From the NCBI GenBank assembly GCA_021734595.1, contig JAIPIO010000003.1, positions 1-39,205 of the forward strand: DNA of 39,205 bases. The letters are read 5' to 3'. Source of the stretch: Kiritimatiellales bacterium (GTDB taxonomy: Bacteria; Verrucomicrobiota; Kiritimatiellia; Kiritimatiellales; Pontiellaceae). Below the pieces are notes generated by a model. That model saw nothing but the letters and a program-made list of their open reading frames with translations, had not been told where the DNA came from and made no database searches. The translations under genes and the position numbers were made by a program. Below, in pieces: positions 8,452 to 15,262 of the stretch. Position 1 is the stretch's first letter. Every line of letters begins with the position of its first letter.

Positions 8452-10484
8452 TTTTCAGCCCGAGGTTCCCGGTTGTTGCCTACATTTCGCTCATACACGG
8501 TTTCAAGCTCCGCGGTAGCGAGAATCTTTCCCTTCATCGCGGTCATAAGCACATCGCGGTTGACCTTTTCCGGTGCAACAGACACGGAAACCGGTGCCGA
8601 CAGCGCATAAACCGTATAGATGTATGTTTTCCTGCCGGGCCCTTTTGAATGCGGCGGAGCATACTCCGTCCGGCCGTTGACACTGTTGTTGCCCAACGTG
8701 CCGACGTCGCCCGGAACATTGCGGGACAAGGCCGTGGTGGTTGCGGGAATGTTGTAGAGAATCCAGTACCACTTGGTTTGGTCCGGAGCAATGTGATGCA
8801 TAATCATGGCGAAGCTTTTCGTTCCCTCCGGCGTTCCGCTCCAACTCAGGGGCAACGTAGCCGCCTCTCCATCACCGGTAAAATCGACCGGCAGCATGCC
8901 GCCGTCTTCAACGGCAGGGCTGGCCAATTTGAATGAACTGACCGTCTTTGCCAGCGGCGTTTTAACCTGTTTCGCCGTTGCTGTTGAAACGAAGAGAAAA
9001 TCGGTGTCCGGAATCTTCGGCATATCGATCGGTTCAGAATAGAGAAAGGCGCCATTGGGCGTATATTTGGGATCCAGATTCCGCAATTTCATCAACGTCT
9101 CTTTCTGATCAGCCGAAAGGCTCCCGGCAACCTCAGCGAAGGCTTTGGCATAGAAACAGGAAATTTCACCGTCCAATTCGCCATACCGCCGCGACAGCGC
9201 CATGACCTTTTCTTCGTCCACCTTCCCGCTCGTCTGGAATCCCCGCAGTAATATGGAAATCTCACGGCGGATCTTCACAATTTCATTCAAATCCGCATGC
9301 TGTTGTTCAACCAGCCCCGTCACTAACTTGCGCTGGCCGTCCGTCAGCAGATTCAGGAAGGCCTCACCGCTATCCCCGGTGAGCGAGGTGCTGATGGTGT
9401 AGTTATCGTCGCCCATCGCCGGAATATCCTTCATGAAGAAAGAACCGAAATAGGTCGCGTGTCGTTCCGGGCAGAAGTACACATCCGCCTCCACACTGCC
9501 AGCGTACCAACTGAACATTTCACTGGCATAGGTCATCACCGCCACATGAGCAGCGTGCGACATGCTTCTCTTGTCCACCTGATCCTCCAGTTCCGGCCAG
9601 GTTGAAGAATCATTAAAAGCCATCTTACCGAGGTATTCCTTCTGCCGGTTGCTCAGCGATCGAATAATGCTTCCCAGCACTTCCGCGCGACGATAACTCA
9701 GCAACCCGTCCACTTCATAAAAACCGGCGGTGTAATCCATTACCGCTGCCCGATTGAGACCGGTGCTTCCCTCGGGGAAATCTCCGGTGAGCTGACGGTA
9801 AAACGCCTGAACCAAGGGGAATCGCTGACAGCCAAAATCGGCCAGCACAGGTTCCTGCTCTTTGGCGAGGGCAATCAGCTGATCCTTCTGCTTGTCGGTC
9901 AGCACCGAGAGCACACTGTTTGCTACCAGAGGAACAAACGAGGTATTGTGTCCCAGCTCATTGGTATCCACGTCGCGCATGTATTGGAACCCGCAAAAGT
10001 CGGCCACTTTCCCCGGAGGAAGAAAGGTATTGCAGGCCATATCGCCGGTGAGGAATGCCACGCCGTCAAATGCAATTGTATTGAGCTGCGCCCGGTCGCT
10101 GATCGCCTGATCCACCGAATAACGGCTGCTCTGGCCTTGCGGTTGCGGTCCACCTCTTTTGGTGTCGTTCCCCTGCTGCGCATCCGGCGGCGGAGCAAGA
10201 TCCCTGAGTTTATCCGGATCAAATCCGGCCGCTTTTACCGCCTCATTCATGGACGGCCCGCCGCGCAGACCGGCCTCGCGAAAGGCCTCGTGAATAGCGA
10301 TCGCATCTTTCGCGGTGAGCGATGCGGCGTCATAGCGGGAAAGAATATCCTTCACCTTTTCAGTCTGTTCAGCAGAGATGGTCTCACCCTGCTCCTGACG
10401 GGACGCATTATTATCCGCCTGGGCCAACACGTGCATAGTTGAGGCCATGCACATTGCCATTATTACTGCTCCATATTTCTTCAT
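8448..10484 (-). CDS. Exported protein with LTxxQ-type repeats and C-terminal PEBP (YbhB/YbcL) domain
   Basis: The predicted protein has 678 residues and is first in the operon. The start at 10484 has ACAGGAG 7-8 nt upstream and a signal peptide ending A-L-A-Q-A. The C-terminal third (about 520-665) is a PEBP/Raf-kinase-inhibitor-like domain, seen in F-K-L-A-S-P-A, the block W-Y-W-I-L-Y-N-I-P and E-Y-A-P-P-H-S-K-G-P-G. The N-terminal two thirds contain several L-[TS]-x-x-Q motifs (L-T-D-K-Q, L-S-N-R-Q, L-T-D-G-Q, L-S-A-D-Q), the motif that marks Spy/CpxP periplasmic chaperones. There are two similar halves around F-C-G-F-Q-Y-M-R-D and Y-F-G-S-F-F-M-K-D. The middle region matches no family I can name. 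Position suggests an envelope-stress or ligand-binding partner of the pump. Confidence 0.75.
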   Translation of the reverse strand: MKKYGAVIMAMCMASTMHVLAQADNNASRQEQGETISAEQTEKVKDILSRYDAASLTAKDAIAIHEAFREAGLRGGPSMNEAVKAAGFDPDKLRDLAPPPDAQQGNDTKRGGPQPQGQSSRYSVDQAISDRAQLNTIAFDGVAFLTGDMACNTFLPPGKVADFCGFQYMRDVDTNELGHNTSFVPLVANSVLSVLTDKQKDQLIALAKEQEPVLADFGCQRFPLVQAFYRQLTGDFPEGSTGLNRAAVMDYTAGFYEVDGLLSYRRAEVLGSIIRSLSNRQKEYLGKMAFNDSSTWPELEDQVDKRSMSHAAHVAVMTYASEMFSWYAGSVEADVYFCPERHATYFGSFFMKDIPAMGDDNYTISTSLTGDSGEAFLNLLTDGQRKLVTGLVEQQHADLNEIVKIRREISILLRGFQTSGKVDEEKVMALSRRYGELDGEISCFYAKAFAEVAGSLSADQKETLMKLRNLDPKYTPNGAFLYSEPIDMPKIPDTDFLFVSTATAKQVKTPLAKTVSSFKLASPAVEDGGMLPVDFTGDGEAATLPLSWSGTPEGTKSFAMIMHHIAPDQTKWYWILYNIPATTTALSRNVPGDVGTLGNNSVNGRTEYAPPHSKGPGRKTYIYTVYALSAPVSVSVAPEKVNRDVLMTAMKGKILATAELETVYERNVGNNREPRAEK

Positions 10485-10554
10485 TACAGTCTCCTGTTAC
10501 TTCATATTTTTTACAGACCCACGGCCTGCTTCTGGAGACATACAACACCCCGTC

Positions 10555-10594
10555 AATTACCGATCGAACACGGGAAAATTACAGAATGGTAATT
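10555..10594. promoter_or_regulatory. Possible response-regulator binding sites in the divergent intergenic region
   Basis: AATTAC occurs at 10555-10560 and again at 10577-10582, 22 bp apart. The second copy forms an inverted repeat with GTAATT at 10589-10594. A two-helical-turn spacing suits tandem OmpR-type dimers. The site lies between the divergent PEBP operon and the regulator gene. Confidence 0.4.
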
Positions 10595-10639
10595 CTGCAT
10601 TTCTTGAAAGTTCGGCGGGAAGGCGGTAGATTTCAACGC

Positions 10640-11320
10640 ATGAATATCCTAGTCGTCGAAGACGAGAAAAAGCTGGCCCAATTTATTGGCAAAGGCCTCG
10701 AGGAACATGGGTTTGCCGTGACCATTGTTCATCATGGCGATGATGCCTATGCCTTGGCCTGCGTCGAACCGTTTGACCTGATCGTACTCGACATCATGTT
10801 GCCTGGCCGCGATGGACTCAGCATTCTCAGGAATCTCCGGGACCAAAAAAACACGGTTCCGGTGATCCTGGTTACCGCGCGTTCCGAGGCGACCGAGCGC
10901 GTGGAGGGATTGCGGCTGGGCGCGGACGACTATATTGCGAAACCGTTCTACATGGATGAACTGATCGCGCGGGTTCAGACCGTTCTGCGGCGAACCTCGG
11001 GAGAGCAACTCAATATCCTGCGTGCGGAAGACCTGAGTGTGAACCTGATGACACGGGAAGTCGCGCGCGACGGGAAACCGCTGACACTGGCTCCTCGGGA
11101 ATTTGCGCTGCTGGAATATCTTATCCGTTCCCCCGGCCGCGTCTTTACGCGCTCGCAGATACTCGAACACGTTTGGGGCTGCAGTTTCGATCCGGGCACC
11201 AACGTGGTGGATGTCTGCGTGCAGCGCTTGCGCTCCAAGATCGATGCGGGAAAATCCGAATCGTTTATCGGGGCGGTGCGAGGTGTTGGCTATCGATTCC
11301 GGAAAATGGAGATCGGCTGA
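10640..11320 (+). CDS. OmpR/PhoB-family response regulator
   Basis: The predicted protein has 226 residues. The start at 10640 gives the standard receiver opening M-N-I-L-V-V-E-D-E. The phospho-acceptor is Asp51 (D-L-I-V-L-D-I-M-L-P-G), the switch Thr is in V-T-A-R and the conserved Lys is Lys101 (Y-I-A-K-P-F). The C-terminal winged helix ends with V-D-V-C-V-Q-R-L-R-S-K and G-V-G-Y-R-F, the classic OmpR-type DNA-binding signature. The stop overlaps the kinase start by one base (TGATG). Divergent placement from the PEBP-TolC-MacA-MacB operon suggests that operon as its target. Confidence 0.95.
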   Translation: MNILVVEDEKKLAQFIGKGLEEHGFAVTIVHHGDDAYALACVEPFDLIVLDIMLPGRDGLSILRNLRDQKNTVPVILVTARSEATERVEGLRLGADDYIAKPFYMDELIARVQTVLRRTSGEQLNILRAEDLSVNLMTREVARDGKPLTLAPREFALLEYLIRSPGRVFTRSQILEHVWGCSFDPGTNVVDVCVQRLRSKIDAGKSESFIGAVRGVGYRFRKMEIG

Positions 11321-12783
11321 TGCTGCGCTCCTTCCGTCTCAAAATTGCTTTTATGACGCTCTGCCTCTCGGGGCTGATGCTGTTGGCGTTTGGTTTCTTC
11401 GCCGTATCGGCCTTGAACCGGGTGGCCATCGAACGCATTGACCGCGAATTAATCGCGCTGGCCGACACCCAGGTCCGGAGAGAACAACCACGGGATCATT
11501 GGCACAGGTTCGATGCATCGTTCCGTTCCATGTACGGCATGGATGAATCCAAACAGTTCATTGTCAAAGCGACGCTGCATCAAGGCGAAGTATTACACAC
11601 CACAGCGGACTGGCCGGCGGGGCTCTCACAAAATGCCTTGCCTCTTCCGATCGACGCGGTTCCGTTCACTTCGCGCGAGAAAGCTTCGCCGGCCAGGCAA
11701 GAGGCATTCAACAGCAACCGAATACCCGCTCCTCGGGAAATGACGGTTCGCGGACCGGTTTTTGCAACCTTGATCGGGGCCGGCAACAGCTGGCGTGCCA
11801 TTACCATGGCCAACGAAGAGGTGTCGCTCAGTATCGCGATCAACCTAGCGGGACTCCATGTCGAAACCAGCCGGTTCAGAAACACGTTGTTCATTGGCGC
11901 TCCGCTGGGACTGCTGTTGCTGGCAACCGGCGGATGGCTGATCGGACACCTCGCGCTCCGCCCGATCGATCGAATAGCAAAGACCGCCGAGCAGATGACG
12001 GCGCAGCAGTTGGATGCACGGATACATGACAAAAATGCCGACAAGGAACTTCAACGGCTAATCGATGTGATCAACGGTATGCTGGAACGGCTGGATATGA
12101 GTTTTCATCAGGCCACCCGTTTCAGCGCGGATGCCGCCCACGAACTAAAAACACCACTTGCCATCCTGCAGGCCCAGCTTGAACGCTCGCTACAGCGGGC
12201 CGACGACGAAAGCCTCGAACAACGTGAATATGCCGAACAGTTGGATGAGGTGCAACGGCTCAAAATCATTCTACAAAAACTGCTACTGCTCTCCCGGGCC
12301 GATGCAGGGCAACTGCCGCTTAGCGCCGACGACCTCAATCTTGCAGAGCTGGCCCGCGGTGCCGCCACTGATATCGAGATTCTTGCTCCAGACAGAACCG
12401 TAACCGTTGATGCACCGACCGAACTGATGGCGCGCGGTGACGCTCATCTAATTAATCAGATCCTTGAAAACCTGATCTCTAACACGATCAAATTCGGAGA
12501 AGAAAACGGATGGATCACAATCAAAGTCACGGAACAGAAAGGGAGTGCCATCGTAACCGTCGCCAACAACGGCACCGCTATTCCAGAACAGGATCAGGAA
12601 AAAATCTTTGAACGCTTCTATCGCGGCGACCCCTCCCGCAGTCGCCAGACCGAAGGTGCGGGGCTGGGGTTGAGCCTGGCGCGCGAACTTGCCCGAGCGC
12701 ACGGCGGAGATATAACCCTGGAACAAAGCAATGGAAACCTGACCTGCTTTGCGCTGGCATTGCCCCGACATGGACGATCATGA
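11320..12783 (+). CDS. Membrane sensor histidine kinase
   Basis: The predicted protein has 487 residues. Two membrane helices (about 8-30 and 185-208) bracket a periplasmic sensor region of roughly 155 residues. HAMP follows (L-A-L-R-P-I-D-R-I), then the H-box S-A-D-A-A-H-E-L-K-T-P-L, an N-box N-Q-I-L-E-N-L-I-S-N-T, an F-box E-R-F-Y-R-G-D and the G2 box G-A-G-L-G-L-S-L-A. The G1 position reads A-N-N-G-T-A-I instead of D-N-G-x-G-I; the first Asp is replaced by Asn, which is unusual though some kinases tolerate it. The start at 11320 is used because it overlaps the regulator stop. It is the cognate kinase of the preceding regulator. Confidence 0.95.
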   Translation: MLRSFRLKIAFMTLCLSGLMLLAFGFFAVSALNRVAIERIDRELIALADTQVRREQPRDHWHRFDASFRSMYGMDESKQFIVKATLHQGEVLHTTADWPAGLSQNALPLPIDAVPFTSREKASPARQEAFNSNRIPAPREMTVRGPVFATLIGAGNSWRAITMANEEVSLSIAINLAGLHVETSRFRNTLFIGAPLGLLLLATGGWLIGHLALRPIDRIAKTAEQMTAQQLDARIHDKNADKELQRLIDVINGMLERLDMSFHQATRFSADAAHELKTPLAILQAQLERSLQRADDESLEQREYAEQLDEVQRLKIILQKLLLLSRADAGQLPLSADDLNLAELARGAATDIEILAPDRTVTVDAPTELMARGDAHLINQILENLISNTIKFGEENGWITIKVTEQKGSAIVTVANNGTAIPEQDQEKIFERFYRGDPSRSRQTEGAGLGLSLARELARAHGGDITLEQSNGNLTCFALALPRHGRS

Positions 12784-12797
12784 CGGTAGTTTGCAAT

Positions 12798-12827
12798 GCC
12801 TACCAACCCAAATGCTTGGGGTTAGGC
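12798..12827 (+). terminator. Possible terminator hairpin after the histidine kinase gene
   Basis: GCCTA and AACCC pair with GGGTT and TAGGC, with a small bulge and an AT-rich loop. It lies 14 nt after the stop codon. The T tract is poor, so this is tentative. Confidence 0.4.
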
Positions 12828-12858
12828 AAATTCTGTGTTTAGGGACGCAGGGGTTCAA

Positions 12859-13092
12859 CTACCGGATAAAATGGGTCCAGATTTTGGCCGCCGGTTCGGG
12901 GGCGGGAACCGCTTCTTTTCCGTGCTCGATCAGCTTCAGGAGCCAGGCCATGTTTTGATCCAGCACCTCCATGATCTGCTTGCCTTCATCATCCTGCTCC
13001 ATCTCCCCGGGCGCGAGGCCGTGGACCACATTCCAGTAGTTGGAAGCGGGCATGATCATTTCGGAATAGCTGATGAATTTATCCAGACCGGT
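12859..13092 (-). pseudogene. C-terminal fragment of a flavodoxin/FMN-reductase-like gene
   Basis: Minus-strand reading from about 13092 gives L-D-K-F-I-S-Y-S-E-M-I-M-P-A-S-N-Y-W-N-V-V-H, then about 50 more residues to the stop at 12859. The P-A-S-N-Y-W-N-V-V-H-G-L motif is typical of the C-terminal end of NADPH-dependent FMN-reductase/flavodoxin-fold proteins. The 5' part is missing: at about 13093 the sequence switches to the tail of the beta-propeller gene. No start or promoter is visible. The two fragments meet around CCGGTGATG. Confidence 0.65.
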
Positions 13093-13239
13093 GATGTGGT
13101 TGTGCTGCGCGCTTCGGACAAATACGAACTTTTGGCGATCAAACCCCTCGGCGAGAAGAGTTATGCCACCGCGGCCATAGCCGATGATACGATCTATTTC
13201 AGGACTGTTTCACATTTGATTTCCGTCGGCGGAAAGTAA
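13093..13239 (+). pseudogene. 3'-end remnant of a beta-propeller gene
   Basis: This segment matches the last 49 codons of the gene at 2759-4066, including its stop and the next 8 bases (about 3920-4074). Across the coding part I count two amino-acid-changing and seven silent differences. The source was therefore probably a functional diverged paralogue, not a recent copy error. No upstream part of the gene is present. Confidence 0.85.
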
Positions 13240-13284
13240 TGCAGAAACCCTGAACCGGCGGTTGTTGCGCTAAAAGGCGAAACC

Positions 13285-13301
13285 TTTCCAACCTCCGGAA
13301 C
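13285..13301. repeat. TTTCCA-N5-TGGAAA-type palindrome
   Basis: TTTCCA-acctc-CGGAAC. A further degraded copy (TTTCAA, ccgt, CGGAA) ends at 13321, 16 bp before the -35 box at 13338. Confidence 0.55.
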
Positions 13302-13337
13302 ATTTTTTTCAACCGTCGGAACCCGATGGTGCCAAAA

Positions 13338-13366
13338 TTGACATAATCTCCGCCTTCCACTAAAAC
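13338..13366 (+). promoter_or_regulatory. Stereotyped promoter before leader ORF and ankyrin gene
   Basis: TTGACA (13338-13343), 17 bp, TAAAAC (13361-13366). The spacer ends CCTTCCAC, as in other copies. ATG follows 8 nt later at 13375. Confidence 0.75.
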
Positions 13367-13374
13367 TCTTCGTT

Positions 13375-13512
13375 ATGAAATCGTTCTTCAAAACGACTTC
13401 TCTGTGCGCGTACCCGAATTGCCTTAAAAGTGATTTACTATGGATCTATGAAGCTGTTCGTGGAGAGTTCGGATTGCCCGAACCGGGAATCAAGAGGTGG
13501 GAGTGTTTATGA
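13375..13512 (+). CDS. Leader ORF, 45 residues, coupled to the ankyrin gene
   Basis: It starts 8 nt after the -10 box with no room for a Shine-Dalgarno sequence, so it should be read as a leaderless ORF. Codons 1-21 (MKSFFKTTSL..., ending L-K-S-D-L) align with the leader ORFs at 22490 and 34052. The stop TGA (13510-13512) overlaps the ankyrin ATG (13509) as ATGA, which is a translational-coupling arrangement. The DNA around 13379-13432 can also pair as an RNA stem, with G-U pairs and two mismatches. A second hairpin (GTTCGG/CCGAAC) lies at 13467-13483. Whether peptide or RNA matters is undecided. Confidence 0.5.
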   Translation: MKSFFKTTSLCAYPNCLKSDLLWIYEAVRGEFGLPEPGIKRWECL

Positions 13513-14306
13513 GAAATATTACGGTAGGTTTGGTCGCTCTTTTCCTTGTGACGGTTTGCCTGAATGCCTCTGCCGGGTTTTGGCGCGACTGGTATGGCGA
13601 CTGGCATGAGGGATACACCAAATTTCATGATGCCGCAAAAGTCGGAGATGTGGAAAAACTGGCATACTATCTCAAAAAAGGGACGGATATAAACCAGAAG
13701 AGCCGTTCGGCTCAATGCACTGCGTTGGGGTGCGCGGTCCGCTGGCGGCAATACAATGCCGCGAAGTTTCTTTTGGAGCAGGGTGCCAATCCGTCCATTC
13801 CGTTCCGGTTTGCCGGTGTGTACAGAACGCCCTTGCAGGTTGCTGCTGCGTCCGGACGCATGAGCTTTGTTCAGCTGCTTGTATCGCATGTGGACTCTCC
13901 GGATGAAGGAATGGATGTGCCTTATCCGCAGTGGTGCCGCAGTTCGGCATTCACATGGGCCTGTTCGCTAGGGCATTTGGATATTGCCCAATATTTATTG
14001 GGGCAGGGTGCCAATGTGAACATTCGAAACGGACACAATTCAGGAACGCCCCTTGTTGAATCGGTTAAAAAGTTGCGGATAGACAGTGTCCGGTTCCTGC
14101 TTGAAAACGGCGCGGATGTTGCGGTTACAGATAAGTCTCGCAATCTAACCCCGATGGGATGGTGCGAGGCGATACTGGATGCGAAATTCATCTCCGTTTC
14201 TGGAATTGTGCGTTTAGAAAAAAGGGGCAATCCCACTGAAAGCGAGCTTCGGGCGGGAACGAATGCCTGCCACGAAATCATGGCATTGCTGAAAGGGAAA
14301 AGGTGA
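13509..14306 (+). CDS. Exported ankyrin-repeat protein
   Basis: The predicted protein has 265 residues. The ATG at 13509 has AGGTGGGAG just upstream. A signal peptide (R-N-I-T-V-G-L-V-A-L-F-L-V-T-V-C-L-N-A-S-A-G) is followed by four or more ankyrin repeats: F-H-D-A-A-K-V-G-D-V-E-K-L, T-A-L-G-C-A-V-R, T-P-L-Q-V-A-A-A-S-G-R, A-F-T-W-A-C-S-L-G-H-L-D-I-A-Q-Y-L-L and T-P-L-V-E-S-V. It is presumably a protein-binding module in the periplasm. The partner is unknown, and the next gene encodes another scaffold type (TPR). The ATG overlaps the stop of the leader ORF. Confidence 0.88.
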   Translation: MRNITVGLVALFLVTVCLNASAGFWRDWYGDWHEGYTKFHDAAKVGDVEKLAYYLKKGTDINQKSRSAQCTALGCAVRWRQYNAAKFLLEQGANPSIPFRFAGVYRTPLQVAAASGRMSFVQLLVSHVDSPDEGMDVPYPQWCRSSAFTWACSLGHLDIAQYLLGQGANVNIRNGHNSGTPLVESVKKLRIDSVRFLLENGADVAVTDKSRNLTPMGWCEAILDAKFISVSGIVRLEKRGNPTESELRAGTNACHEIMALLKGKR

Positions 14307-14406
14307 GGGATAGAGTGAAGCAATCCCTGGTGCTGACCGTTGGTACATTCGGTCGCGTGCGACAGACGGAACCGACAACAGCTGACAATAATGGAAACGG
14401 GGCAAG

Positions 14407-15087
14407 ATGAAGAAATCATTTGTAATCTGGGCGTTTGTTGCGGGGGCGGTTGCCGCATTCGGGGAGGGGGCGACCTCGGCTGCCTTGGAGCGGATCAACG
14501 AATTCCTGAAGGACAATCCCGGGAACAGCAAAGCCTATCAGGCGCGCGGCGAGGAATATTTCCGATTAGGGAACTTCAAGGCGTCGGTCGCCGACTTCAA
14601 CCGGGTCATCGCGGCCAATCCGGCCTCGGAGCCCCATCACTGGCAGCGGGGGATCAGCTTCTTCTACGCAGGCCAATTCCAGGAAGGGGTCGATCAGTTC
14701 GAGAAACACCGGGCGGTGAACGGGAACGATGTCGAGAACTCGGTTTGGCATTACCTGTGTCTGGCCAAGGCCAAAGGGCACGAAGAGGCGAAGAAACAGT
14801 TCATCCCCACCGGTGGCGATAGCCGGGTTCCCATGATGGAAGTGCATGGCCTGTTCGCCGGCAAACTGACGCCGGAAGATGTCCTGGCCGCCGCAAAAAA
14901 GGAGAACAGTACCCGTGCGTACTTCTATGCGCACCTGTACCTTGGACTCTACTATCATATCCTGGACAGGCCGGATGAAGAGAAGATGCACATCCAGCTG
15001 GCCGTCACAGACTATTCCTTGCCCGGATATATGGGCGATGTGGCCCGTTCCCACGCGAGACTCCTTGGCGTACAGGCAAGGCAATAG
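14407..15087 (+). CDS. Exported TPR-repeat protein
   Basis: The predicted protein has 226 residues with a signal peptide (M-K-K-S-F-V-I-W-A-F-V-A-G-A-V-A-A-F-G). TPR units are seen in A-Y-Q-A-R-G-E-E-Y-F-R-L-G-N-F-K-A-S-V-A-D-F-N-R-V-I-A-A-N-P and the following H-W-Q-R-G-I-S-F-F-Y-A-G-Q-F-Q-E-G-V-D-Q-F. A later motif A-H-L-Y-L-G-L-Y-Y-H-I-L resembles the NlpI-like TPR C-terminal half. It is probably a periplasmic scaffold. GGGGCAAG precedes the ATG. Confidence 0.85.
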   Translation: MKKSFVIWAFVAGAVAAFGEGATSAALERINEFLKDNPGNSKAYQARGEEYFRLGNFKASVADFNRVIAANPASEPHHWQRGISFFYAGQFQEGVDQFEKHRAVNGNDVENSVWHYLCLAKAKGHEEAKKQFIPTGGDSRVPMMEVHGLFAGKLTPEDVLAAAKKENSTRAYFYAHLYLGLYYHILDRPDEEKMHIQLAVTDYSLPGYMGDVARSHARLLGVQARQ

Positions 15088-15105
15088 GGATAGGGCATTA
15101 GGCAT

Positions 15106-15158
15106 CCGCCGTTGCGGCGGTCAGGGATTGACCACCCTACCTTTCCAGCCATTGGAAA
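15106..15158. repeat. GC hairpin plus TTTCCA-N5-TGGAAA palindrome
   Basis: CCGCCG-ttg-CGGCGG lies at 15106-15120. The palindrome TTTCCA-gccat-TGGAAA lies at 15142-15158. Both sit between the TPR stop and the next promoter. Confidence 0.65.
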
Positions 15159-15197
15159 ACAAAGGGCACTGCTCCAGTGAAAATGCCTACCTGTGCA

Positions 15198-15226
15198 TTG
15201 ATAACCCGCCCGAGATCGAATACATT
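15198..15226 (+). promoter_or_regulatory. Candidate promoter of the glycosidase-like gene
   Basis: TTGATA (15198-15203), 17 bp, TACATT (15221-15226). No start codon follows at 8 nt; the gene uses GAGGTGAAT before the ATG at 15263. The leader contains AAAACGACTTC, a string shared with the leader ORFs elsewhere, which may be a degraded copy. Confidence 0.45.
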
Positions 15227-15262
15227 GTAGGCAAAGCAGGAAAACGACTTCCCGAGGTGAAT

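Noticed and set aside
14879-15262. Long upstream extension of the glycosidase-like gene
   Set aside because: The region overlaps the TPR gene and contains a palindrome and a promoter; the start at 15263 has both a ribosome site and a signal peptide.
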